64,000 nt of DNA from Rs1 sp029027825 (GTDB lineage: Bacteria > Pseudomonadota > Gammaproteobacteria > Pseudomonadales > Balneatricaceae). Positions within the stretch are counted from its first letter, which is position 1. Each line of letters opens with the position of its first letter. The stretch spans positions 2,852,001-2,916,000 of the forward strand of contig CP093399.1 of NCBI GenBank assembly GCA_029027825.1. Direction: 5' to 3'. Position numbers and translations under genes: made by a program. The notes below the pieces were generated by a model that was given only the letters and a program-made list of their open reading frames with translations, did no database searches and had not been told where the DNA came from. This document shows positions 52,577 to 60,607 of this stretch, piece after piece.

Positions 52577-54880
52577 TCACAGCTTTTGTGTTGAAACGGC
52601 GGGCTCTTCAACTGACTCAGCAGCTGCTGCACTAATTGCTTTTAAGTCGTTGTTACGCAGCGCTTCTAAATTCTCTAAGCCGGGAATATGCACCATAACC
52701 TGTTTTCGGGCAAAAGGTATGTTCGCTTCTTCAAATGCTTTCTGTACTCTGACGTACACCTCTTTTCGAATCATAAACTGCTTACCAGGTTTCGCCATAA
52801 ACTTTCCCCGAATGACGATACCATTGTCATCTACCTCTGCGACTCCTTGAGACTTAAAAGGTTGTAAAAAGTCTTTGCCTAACTCAGGGTCTTCCAACAA
52901 GCTCTTACCAATTTTCTTAAATATTTTTTTGATTTGTTTTATATCTGTATCAAATGGTACCCGAAAACGTAATTTCATAATTACCCAGTCACGGCTGTAA
53001 TTGGTCAGTTTGGGTATTTCACCATAAGGTATGGTATGTACCAAACCGCGATGATGGCGGAGCCTAAGGGAGCGCAGCGATATTTTTTCCACTGTACCCA
53101 TAGTGCCACCAACATCAATGTATTCACCTACTCTGAAGGCATCATCTGCTAAGAAAAACATTCCCGAAACTATATCTTTAACTAAGGTTTGAGCTCCGAA
53201 ACCTATCGCAAGGCCCAACACACCAGCACCTGCAAGTATCGGTGCAATGTTTACCCCTAAATTATCTAAAATCATCACAATGGTAATCACCACGATGACG
53301 AAGCGCGCTGTTTTTCTAACTATAGGTAAAATAGTAGCAACCCGCGATAAACCAACACCACCTATTTCTTCAGTTCCCACATCTTCGGAACTTTCGCCTC
53401 CTTCCAACGTAAGCCAGCGATCGACAAATATTGATATAAACTCCCACGAAAAATATGAGAGCAACAAGACCAATAAAATCTCCACTAAGTTACCCGCTAA
53501 CTGAGCACCTAAACCACTTTGAGCGAGATCTAGTATCCTCAATCCCCACAAGCTAGCTAAAACGAACAATACTCCACCCACCACAAAGGTTCTACCTGAC
53601 CTAAGCAAGCCTTGCTGCATTGATCTTCTTGATTTTCCTGCTGCAACTGTTTCGCTATCAGGAACATCAACTGATTTCCAAACAAACAGCGACACCGTCG
53701 CATCAACCCCCGGCCATAAAAATATCACAATAAAGGTCATGTAAACGGCCCCCGCCGAATAAACTCCGACATCTGAAGAATTGATGATCACTTCAACTAA
53801 AAAGTATTTAGATATAATCAAAACAATGGCAATTTTAGGCCAATGGGTTGCGAACCAGCTATCAATGTATTCGGTCTTTTCTCCAATCGCTTGTGTCACT
53901 CGCTTCTTATTATTTAATAGAACGTCAGTGAGTCCTTGACGGTTATACCAAATGGTCAATGACGCGAATAAATACATCGAAAGATTCAAATAAAAACCCA
54001 GTTGAATCATATAATTATATCCACCAAAATTCTCAACACCTATTTGTAATAACAATACAAACACAGAGTGAAGCAACACAATATAGCTCGCTAAGATGGA
54101 AAAGCTCATTGTTAAACGCTGTGCCCTTTGGTCTGATGTCTGACAAATTCGAATCTCAGGTCTCTTCGGAGCGAAGAAAAATCTGCAGATTACATAACTT
54201 AGACCAAAAGCAGTGAGTGTCACTGTCACTATATAGATGAGCTGATTTAGCAATGTTCCGTTTGAGTAGTTGGCGGCAATCACCGCATAGCTGGCAAGGG
54301 TAAATGCCATGACTCCTGCTATATCAATGGCTAAACGGGTGTATATGATTCGTAATATTCCGGATAATTTTGTCGAAACTTCATCAATTAATTGTCTCTT
54401 TTTATTTCGAAACAAGAATGCGATAGATCGCTCTGCACAGCCACCAAATACAAGTGCCAGTATCAGAATGAACAATATATGTTGCCCACCTTCTCGCTCA
54501 ATATTTTTAGCAATCACCTTGGATATACCATCAATAGCAGTCGATATTAAGTGGGTTTCTGATACGGCTGATACCGCATTTCCCCAATAGGCAGCGAAGC
54601 CTTTACTCACTACATCAAGTACTCGATCATTCTCTAATAAGTTATTTTCTGTCACGGCATCCAATCTTTGGATCAATAATTCCCTGACATCCGTGTCACT
54701 TAATTTAGCCACTAATTCTCTAACAGCTTCCTTACTATTCGGGTCATCGATTGCAATTAAAGACGCATTCTCACCGCCAACAGGCGCAGCGGTAAGCGAT
54801 GAGTTTGTAGATGCATACGCATTAAACGGGACTAATAATAAAATAATACTGGCAACAAGATTTATAACTTTTTTAGTCAT
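52577..54880 (-). CDS. MscS-family mechanosensitive channel
   Basis: The 767-residue protein is a large MscS relative. It has a signal peptide (NAYAS cleavage near 24), a periplasmic N-terminal part, ~10 membrane helices from ~130 to ~560, and the conserved pore region GLAIGFGAQTLVKDIVSGMFF. The beta domain follows (DDAFRVGEYIDVGGTMGTVEKI, then HTIPYGEI) and the C-terminal cage reaches ~740. Such channels release solutes on hypo-osmotic shock. Size and multiple helices suit the YbiO/YnaI-like group rather than small MscS. It stands alone between repeats. Confidence 0.9.
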   Translation of the reverse strand: MTKKVINLVASIILLLVPFNAYASTNSSLTAAPVGGENASLIAIDDPNSKEAVRELVAKLSDTDVRELLIQRLDAVTENNLLENDRVLDVVSKGFAAYWGNAVSAVSETHLISTAIDGISKVIAKNIEREGGQHILFILILALVFGGCAERSIAFLFRNKKRQLIDEVSTKLSGILRIIYTRLAIDIAGVMAFTLASYAVIAANYSNGTLLNQLIYIVTVTLTAFGLSYVICRFFFAPKRPEIRICQTSDQRAQRLTMSFSILASYIVLLHSVFVLLLQIGVENFGGYNYMIQLGFYLNLSMYLFASLTIWYNRQGLTDVLLNNKKRVTQAIGEKTEYIDSWFATHWPKIAIVLIISKYFLVEVIINSSDVGVYSAGAVYMTFIVIFLWPGVDATVSLFVWKSVDVPDSETVAAGKSRRSMQQGLLRSGRTFVVGGVLFVLASLWGLRILDLAQSGLGAQLAGNLVEILLVLLLSYFSWEFISIFVDRWLTLEGGESSEDVGTEEIGGVGLSRVATILPIVRKTARFVIVVITIVMILDNLGVNIAPILAGAGVLGLAIGFGAQTLVKDIVSGMFFLADDAFRVGEYIDVGGTMGTVEKISLRSLRLRHHRGLVHTIPYGEIPKLTNYSRDWVIMKLRFRVPFDTDIKQIKKIFKKIGKSLLEDPELGKDFLQPFKSQGVAEVDDNGIVIRGKFMAKPGKQFMIRKEVYVRVQKAFEEANIPFARKQVMVHIPGLENLEALRNNDLKAISAAAAESVEEPAVSTQKL

Positions 54881-55428
54881 CTATAATCACTCTTTTTACT
54901 TTTTATTTTAAAATCTAGGTACTGATAAGTACCAGATTAAGGCCGCAACATACATTACACTTACTAACTACATCAATCGGTCTTGACTTTTAAGCCGAGG
55001 ATTCGGTTATAACAAACTTTAATTGCCTCTAACCTGAATCAGTGACTTCACTGCACTACATAGCGCAAGCTATTGATTCTACAGCGGTTAGAAAAATACC
55101 TGCGGAACCTACGGGTGCAGCTAAGATTTTTCAATTCCACTGTAGAGCCAATATCTTACACTCTGCATTCACTTTGAAGTCACGAACAGAAAAGGCCATT
55201 ATGCCTATGTTAGCTCGATCATGCCCTATAACTGAGGGTATAATAAAGTATTTGCTCATAATATTTTATCCTTTTTAGCTATTCTGCTTTATAATGCCGA
55301 CACTTATTACAGCAAAATAAGTGGAATTTATGATCAAAAACCACCACTTTTTCCATGTTAAAAATGCATTGGAAATATAATATTTTCATCATTCCATTGT
55401 TATTGAATAGAGAGGAGCGAACTAAAAG
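54881..55428. repeat. Gap holding a palindromic repeat (55042-55183)
   Basis: GTGACTTCA (55042-55050) and TGAAGTCAC (55175-55183) are exact inverted ends. The inner arms also pair imperfectly (TATTGATTCTACAG / CTGTAGAGCCAATA), giving near 47-base inverted arms. Length is 142 bases. I see no target duplication. The rest of the gap holds only the region before can. Confidence 0.72.
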
Positions 55429-56058
55429 TTGAAGCCATTAAACCATCTTTTTCAACAAAATTTAGAATGGGCGAATGATATCAAGGAAAATGATCCTGAA
55501 TTTTTCACCCGACTGTCGCAACAACAAGCCCCAGAATATTTATGGATCGGCTGCTCTGATAGTAGAGTTCCTGCTAACCAAATTGTCAATTTACCTCCAG
55601 GTGAAATATTTGTCCACCGCAACATTGCCAATTTAGTGGTGCACACAGATCTCAATTGCCTGTCTGTTATTCAATACGCGGTCGAAATATTAAAGGTCAA
55701 GCACATTATAGTCTGTGGTCACTATGGCTGTGGTGGCATAAACGCCGCTATGGAAGACACCGACCACGGTCTAATCGACAACTGGCTAGGCCATATTAAA
55801 GATGTCAGCCGCTTCAATGCTGATAAGCTCAATCATCTGACTGGTCGAGAAAAACAAGACATGCTCTGTGAATTAAACGTAGAAGAGCAAGTCATCAACG
55901 TCTGCAATACCACCATAGTACAAAATGCCTGGCGCAGAGGCGACACTCTCTCTATCCACGGTTGGGTTTACAGTATCAAGAACGGTATTATCAAAGACTT
56001 AGATACTTGTATTACTAGCTCCGCACAATTTAACCAGAAAATCGCCAGTAAATCTTAG
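55429..56058 (+). CDS. can: Beta-class carbonic anhydrase Can
   Basis: The enzyme interconverts CO2 and bicarbonate, needed for anabolic carboxylation in air. The 209-residue protein is close to E. coli Can. Zinc ligands C42, D44, H98 and C101 sit in GCSDSR and GHYGCG, and R46 pairs with D44, as in that enzyme. The start is TTG 55429, preceded by GAGGAG at a slightly long distance. It is monocistronic, followed by a strong terminator. Confidence 0.95.
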   Translation: MKPLNHLFQQNLEWANDIKENDPEFFTRLSQQQAPEYLWIGCSDSRVPANQIVNLPPGEIFVHRNIANLVVHTDLNCLSVIQYAVEILKVKHIIVCGHYGCGGINAAMEDTDHGLIDNWLGHIKDVSRFNADKLNHLTGREKQDMLCELNVEEQVINVCNTTIVQNAWRRGDTLSIHGWVYSIKNGIIKDLDTCITSSAQFNQKIASKS

Positions 56059-56178
56059 TGAGCTGACTTTTTAACGGGAAAAAATTCTGCAGCAGCTCAG
56101 CCCTTCTGCATCCATCTCGCTCGATAAGCATGGTCTTATCGGGCGAAAACTACTACTTCAATTATTTTCAGCAGACGA

Positions 56179-56205
56179 AAAAAAACCTCACTAGGAGGTT
56201 TTTTT
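56179..56205. terminator. Bidirectional terminator between can and pnp
   Basis: AAAAAAACCTC / GAGGTTTTTTT with loop ACTAG lies between the convergent genes, with A and T runs that serve both strands. Confidence 0.85.
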
Positions 56206-56227
56206 AAGCAATGTATTAAGCGTTAGA

Positions 56228-58315
56228 CTAATCTTCAGCTAAATCTTTCATTGAAAGCTTGATTCGACCACGTACATCGACATCTAGTACTTTGACTTTA
56301 ATCATTTGATCCATCTTGATGTAGTCAGTCACTTTTTCAACACGCTTGTTGTCGATTTGTGAAATATGCACTAAACCATCTTTGCCAGGCAAGATATTTA
56401 CAAACGCACCGAACTCTTCTAGACGAACCACTTTACCTTCGTAAATCTTACCAATTTCAGCTTCAGCAGTAATGCCCAATACGATATCGGTCGCTTTTTT
56501 AGCGGCAGCTTTATCGGCGGCGAAGATACGAACGGTACCGTCATCATCTAGATCAATCATCGCTCCGGTTTGTTCAGTAATTGAGCGGATAGTTGCACCA
56601 CCTTTACCAATCACATCACGAATTTTTTCAGGATTGATTTTGATCATAGTCATTGCAGGCGCATTGTCTGGTAATTCCGGACGTGCGTAGCCAATCACTT
56701 TAGCCATTTCTTTTAAGATATGAACACGTGCATCTAACGCTTGGTCTAAAGCAAGTTCCATGATCTCTTCAGTAATACCAGTGATTTTGATATCCATTTG
56801 CAAGGCAGTAATACCCTGCTCAGTACCAGCTACTTTAAAGTCCATGTCACCTAGATGATCTTCATCACCTAAAATATCGGTTAAGATAGCGAACTGCTCG
56901 CCTTCTTTAACCAAGCCCATCGCGATTCCAGCAACAGGAGACTTGATAGGTACACCGGCATCCATCATCGCTAGAGAGGCACCACAAACAGACGCCATTG
57001 AGCTAGAACCATTTGATTCAGTGATTTCTGATACGATACGAATAGTGTATGGAAAATCTTCTTGGTTCGGTAACATTGCAGCAACAGAGCGACGCGCTAA
57101 ACGACCATGACCGATTTCACGACGACCGGTAGAACCCATACGACCTGCTTCACCCACTGAATAAGGAGGGAAGTTGTAATGTAACATGAACGGATCTTTA
57201 CGCTCGCCTTCAATAGCGTCGATTAGCTGTTGATCACGAGAAGTTCCTAAAGTACAAGTAACCACCGCCTGAGTTTCACCACGGGTGAACAGAGCAGATC
57301 CATGAGTACCAGAAAGAATATCGATTTCAACATCGATGCCGCGAACTGTCTTAGTGTCACGACCGTCAATACGTGGTTGACCATTAACAATACGCTGACG
57401 CACTGTCGATTTTTCAATAGCGCTTACCACACCAGATACTTCTTTAGCTGAAGATTGACCTTCCTCTCCAGAAAGAGTGCTAACTGCTTGAGTACGCAGT
57501 TCAGCAAGCATCGCTTGACGCTGCATCTTATCGGCAGTTTGGTAAGCTGTTGCTATACCTGCACCGACTAGTTCTGTAACTTGAGCAACTAGTGCTTGGT
57601 TAACTTCAGCAGGAGACCAGTCCCAAGTTGGCTTGCCAACTTCAGCTTTTAACTCAGCTATTGCATCAATTGCGCCTTGGAATTCTGTGTGAGCAAATAA
57701 TACCGCGCCCAACATTTCGTCTTCACTAAGCTCGTCTGCTTCTGACTCAACCATAAGCACGGCATCTTTAGTACCAGCTACAACCATGTCTAGCTCAGAA
57801 TTAGCTAACTGCTCATAAGTAGGGTTTAAAATATAGCCTTGATCTTCGGTGAAGCCAACACGTGCGCAACCAATCGGTCCCTGGAAAGGAATACCGGAGA
57901 TAGCTAGTGCTGCAGAGACACCCAACATCGCCGCAATATCCGGATCGTTGACTTTATCAGCAGACATTACAGTACAAATAACTTGCACTTCGTTCATGAA
58001 GCCTTTCGGGAATAGTGGTCTGATCGGACGGTCAATAAGACGCGAAGTCAGCGTTTCTTTTTCAGAAGGACGCGCTTCACGCTTGAAGAATCCACCGGGA
58101 ATCTTACCAACTGAATAGTACTTTTCTTGGTAATGTACTGATAATGGGAAAAAATCTTGACCATCTTTTGCTGTTTTAGAACCGACCACTGTACATAAAA
58201 CTTGTACGCCTTCGATCGTAACTAATACTGCACCAGTTGCCTGACGCGCGATGCGGCCAGTTTCTAAAGTAACTTCTTGGTTACCTAATTTGAATTTTTT
58301 AGTAATCGCTTGCAC
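56228..58315 (-). CDS. pnp: Polynucleotide phosphorylase
   Basis: PNPase degrades RNA 3'-5' with phosphate and is part of the degradosome. The 695-residue protein has two RNase PH-like domains, a KH domain (MIKINPEKIRDVIGKGGATIR, ~552-572) and an S1 domain (YEGKVVRLEEFGAFVNILPGKDG, ~622-644). Active-site segments such as DILGDEDHLGDMDFKVAG are present. It lies downstream of rpsO as in most relatives. Confidence 0.97.
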   Translation of the reverse strand: MQAITKKFKLGNQEVTLETGRIARQATGAVLVTIEGVQVLCTVVGSKTAKDGQDFFPLSVHYQEKYYSVGKIPGGFFKREARPSEKETLTSRLIDRPIRPLFPKGFMNEVQVICTVMSADKVNDPDIAAMLGVSAALAISGIPFQGPIGCARVGFTEDQGYILNPTYEQLANSELDMVVAGTKDAVLMVESEADELSEDEMLGAVLFAHTEFQGAIDAIAELKAEVGKPTWDWSPAEVNQALVAQVTELVGAGIATAYQTADKMQRQAMLAELRTQAVSTLSGEEGQSSAKEVSGVVSAIEKSTVRQRIVNGQPRIDGRDTKTVRGIDVEIDILSGTHGSALFTRGETQAVVTCTLGTSRDQQLIDAIEGERKDPFMLHYNFPPYSVGEAGRMGSTGRREIGHGRLARRSVAAMLPNQEDFPYTIRIVSEITESNGSSSMASVCGASLAMMDAGVPIKSPVAGIAMGLVKEGEQFAILTDILGDEDHLGDMDFKVAGTEQGITALQMDIKITGITEEIMELALDQALDARVHILKEMAKVIGYARPELPDNAPAMTMIKINPEKIRDVIGKGGATIRSITEQTGAMIDLDDDGTVRIFAADKAAAKKATDIVLGITAEAEIGKIYEGKVVRLEEFGAFVNILPGKDGLVHISQIDNKRVEKVTDYIKMDQMIKVKVLDVDVRGRIKLSMKDLAED

Positions 58316-58539
58316 GATATATCCTCTTTTTAAATAAATATAAAACCAATAGAGGCGACAATAAGCTCGCTTTAAATGCCAGTACTCGTTTATTCTCTGC
58401 CTGGCTGCTCAGCAAAGCTGTACAGAGCAAGTCAAAAGATAAATGAGTACGGGCGAATAGCACTTAATGAAGATCTACTGGCGGTATTGCCATTTTCAGG
58501 TTTAAAGCCGGTAAGTGTCTAAAGTTACCTTGCTAAAAA

Positions 58540-58565
58540 CAAAGAGGGCCGTGCAAGCACGGCCC
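58540..58565 (-). terminator. Terminator hairpin between rpsO and pnp
   Basis: GGGCCGTG-CAAG-CACGGCCC is a perfect stem starting 11 bases after the rpsO stop. On the minus strand it is followed by TCTTTGTTTTT. In E. coli the rpsO terminator is partly read through into pnp and the leader is cut by RNase III, so partial termination is likely. Confidence 0.85.
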
Positions 58566-58575
58566 AGAACAAGTC

Positions 58576-58845
58576 TTAACGACGTAGTCCTAAACGCTTG
58601 ATCAGATCAAGGTAACTATCAACCTTAGTCTTCTTCAAGTAATCAAGTAATTTACGACGCTGGTTTACCATACGGATTAGACCGCGACGTGAATGGTGAT
58701 CATGAATGTGAGACTTGAAATGTCCCTGAAGAGCTAGGATGTTAGCAGTTAGTAGCGCTACTTGAACTTCAGAAGAACCTGTATCACCTTCACCACGACC
58801 GTAATCCGCAACAATTTGCGCTTTCTCAACAGCTGATAATGCCAT
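58576..58845 (-). CDS. rpsO: Ribosomal protein S15
   Basis: S15 is a primary 16S-binding protein. The 89 residues match the family throughout (EGDTGSSEVQVALLTANI, HIHDHHSRRGLIRMVNQRRKLLDYLKK, IKRLGLRR at the end). In enterics S15 represses its own translation through a leader pseudoknot. The 58846-59098 gap carries the leader, but I did not find the motif. Confidence 0.98.
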   Translation of the reverse strand: MALSAVEKAQIVADYGRGEGDTGSSEVQVALLTANILALQGHFKSHIHDHHSRRGLIRMVNQRRKLLDYLKKTKVDSYLDLIKRLGLRR

Positions 58846-59098
58846 TTTATTCTACTCCATATTAATATGCAGATAATCAGGCTTAGCCTGTCTTACCTTA
58901 GTTAAGGACACGAACTACCAAGCATATTTTTAGTAGGTCGCCAAATACCCGCGGTATAATAACACCGCCGATACACTGTTGTCATTTTATATTAGCTGAA
59001 TCTGTGGCTTCAAAATACATCCATAGAGCAAACTTACAAGTTCAGTAGCTAATCTCTAACCTCTGCAAGAAGTTGAAGCTCGGCAACACTGCCGATCA

Positions 59099-60094
59099 TT
59101 AAGCCTCAGTCGAGGTATTCAGCAACCGCTTAGAGCTTAAAACATGCTGTGAGTTGATTTCGCCAATCCCGACAAACTGATCAGTTTTAGCGATATGAAT
59201 GCGCACTAAAGGACTGCTTAGCTCTATTTCACTAGCTTGCAGCTCAACTGGCTTACCTTGAAATAAAGCCAACTTTTGCGCTTCATTTAAGATTACTTTT
59301 GGAAAGTGCTCAACGGGGGAATAAGCTGGGTGCAATAGCGCGTCTAACTGCTGATATTTTAGCGCCTCAATAGCGGGTTGTTGATCGTCGCTCTCCTCTA
59401 TTTGCACAGCGCTGACAATTTTTTCAAGCTGCTCAACCGTAATCATCATATCGGCTTTGTACGGCCCGGATTCCAGCCTACGCAATACCGATACATGAGC
59501 ACCACAACCTAATAGCAAACCTAGATCTTCAACAATAGAGCGAATATAGGTACCCTTAGTGCAACGTATGTCTAAATCCAACTCACCGACTTCCGGTCGA
59601 TAGTCCAATAATTTAATATTTAAGATATTAACTGTACGAGGCTTAACGGCAATTTTTTCGCCTTTTCGCGCCAACTTGTACAAGGGCTGACCTTTATACT
59701 TGAGCGCTGAGAACATCGATGGGACTTGTTCGATTTCCCCGGTAAAGTGACTGACCAAGAACTGCTCAATCAGCGCTTTATTGACATGCTCACCAACCTG
59801 CTGCTCTTCAACCACTTTACCTTCTGCATCTGAGGAGTCGGTACGAATTCCTAATTTAGCAGTGGTTAAGTAGCGCTTGTCTGCCTCCAAGAGGAATTGA
59901 GAGAATTTAGTAGCCTCGCCAAAAGTAAGTGGTAACATACCTGTCGCCAAAGGATCCAACGCACCGGTATGCCCGGCTTTGGCCGCTCCGTAAAGACGTT
60001 TCACATATTGCAAAACACCGTTTGAGCTCAAACCTTGGGGTTTATCTAATAAAAAAACGCCGTCTAATTGACGGCCTTTGTGTCTTCTTCCCAT
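59099..60094 (-). CDS. truB: tRNA pseudouridine(55) synthase TruB
   Basis: TruB makes pseudouridine 55 in the tRNA T loop. The 331-residue protein has GVFLLDKPQGLSS and the catalytic D47 in GHTGALDPLATGMLP, then the family's YKGQPLYKLARKGE and CTKGTYIRSIVEDLG. The C-terminal PUA-type domain follows ~250. It starts 15 bases after rbfA. Confidence 0.97.
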   Translation of the reverse strand: MGRRHKGRQLDGVFLLDKPQGLSSNGVLQYVKRLYGAAKAGHTGALDPLATGMLPLTFGEATKFSQFLLEADKRYLTTAKLGIRTDSSDAEGKVVEEQQVGEHVNKALIEQFLVSHFTGEIEQVPSMFSALKYKGQPLYKLARKGEKIAVKPRTVNILNIKLLDYRPEVGELDLDIRCTKGTYIRSIVEDLGLLLGCGAHVSVLRRLESGPYKADMMITVEQLEKIVSAVQIEESDDQQPAIEALKYQQLDALLHPAYSPVEHFPKVILNEAQKLALFQGKPVELQASEIELSSPLVRIHIAKTDQFVGIGEINSQHVLSSKRLLNTSTEA

Positions 60095-60109
60095 TGTATA
60101 TGCTCGATA

Positions 60110-60517
60110 TTATTCGCTGTCGGTGTCATCTTTTTGCGCGGCGCTTTTTTTGCTCTCTCGGACAGTTTGTTCGATTAAGCTATGTAAACGACGGCCTCGA
60201 TCAACACTCGCATCAAAGTGAAAGCGTAATTTTGGCACAGTGCGCAACTGCATATTATGCGCTAGCTCACTACGCAGGTAACCCGCGGCATCTTTTAGCA
60301 CTTCAGAAGCTGCGTTGACCGCATCATCTTCACTTTGTTCGCCAAAGGGCATCACTGTGAAATATACTTCTGCATAACCTAGATCGCGAGCTACTTTTAC
60401 AAAACTAATAGTCACCATGCCTATCCGTGGATCTTTAATTTCAAGCTGAATAAGCTTAGCTAGATCACGCTGAATTTGCTCAGCAATACGCTGAGTCCGG
60501 CTATATTCTTTTGCCAT
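60110..60517 (-). CDS. rbfA: Ribosome-binding factor A
   Basis: RbfA is a KH-fold protein for late 30S maturation and cold adaptation. The 135 residues show YSRTQRIAEQIQRDLAKLI, IKDPRIGMVTISFVKV and ELAHNMQLRTVPKLRFHFD. It lies between infB and truB as usual, with an intervening stem-loop. Confidence 0.97.
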   Translation of the reverse strand: MAKEYSRTQRIAEQIQRDLAKLIQLEIKDPRIGMVTISFVKVARDLGYAEVYFTVMPFGEQSEDDAVNAASEVLKDAAGYLRSELAHNMQLRTVPKLRFHFDASVDRGRRLHSLIEQTVRESKKSAAQKDDTDSE

Positions 60518-60540
60518 AGGAACTTTCTTACCTAAATGAT

Positions 60541-60566
60541 GAGACCCCTACCAAGGTAGAGGTCTC
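60541..60566. other. Stem-loop between infB and rbfA
   Basis: GAGACCCCTACC and GGTAGAGGTCTC pair at 11 of 12 positions around AA. On the minus strand no T run follows, so it is more likely a processing or stabilising hairpin than a terminator for infB. The minus-strand half begins GAGACCTCT, like the terminal repeat of the MITE family. Confidence 0.6.
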
Positions 60567-60607
60567 TGTTTTTTAATCTAATATCAGTTAAAATAAAACA
60601 CTTAGAA

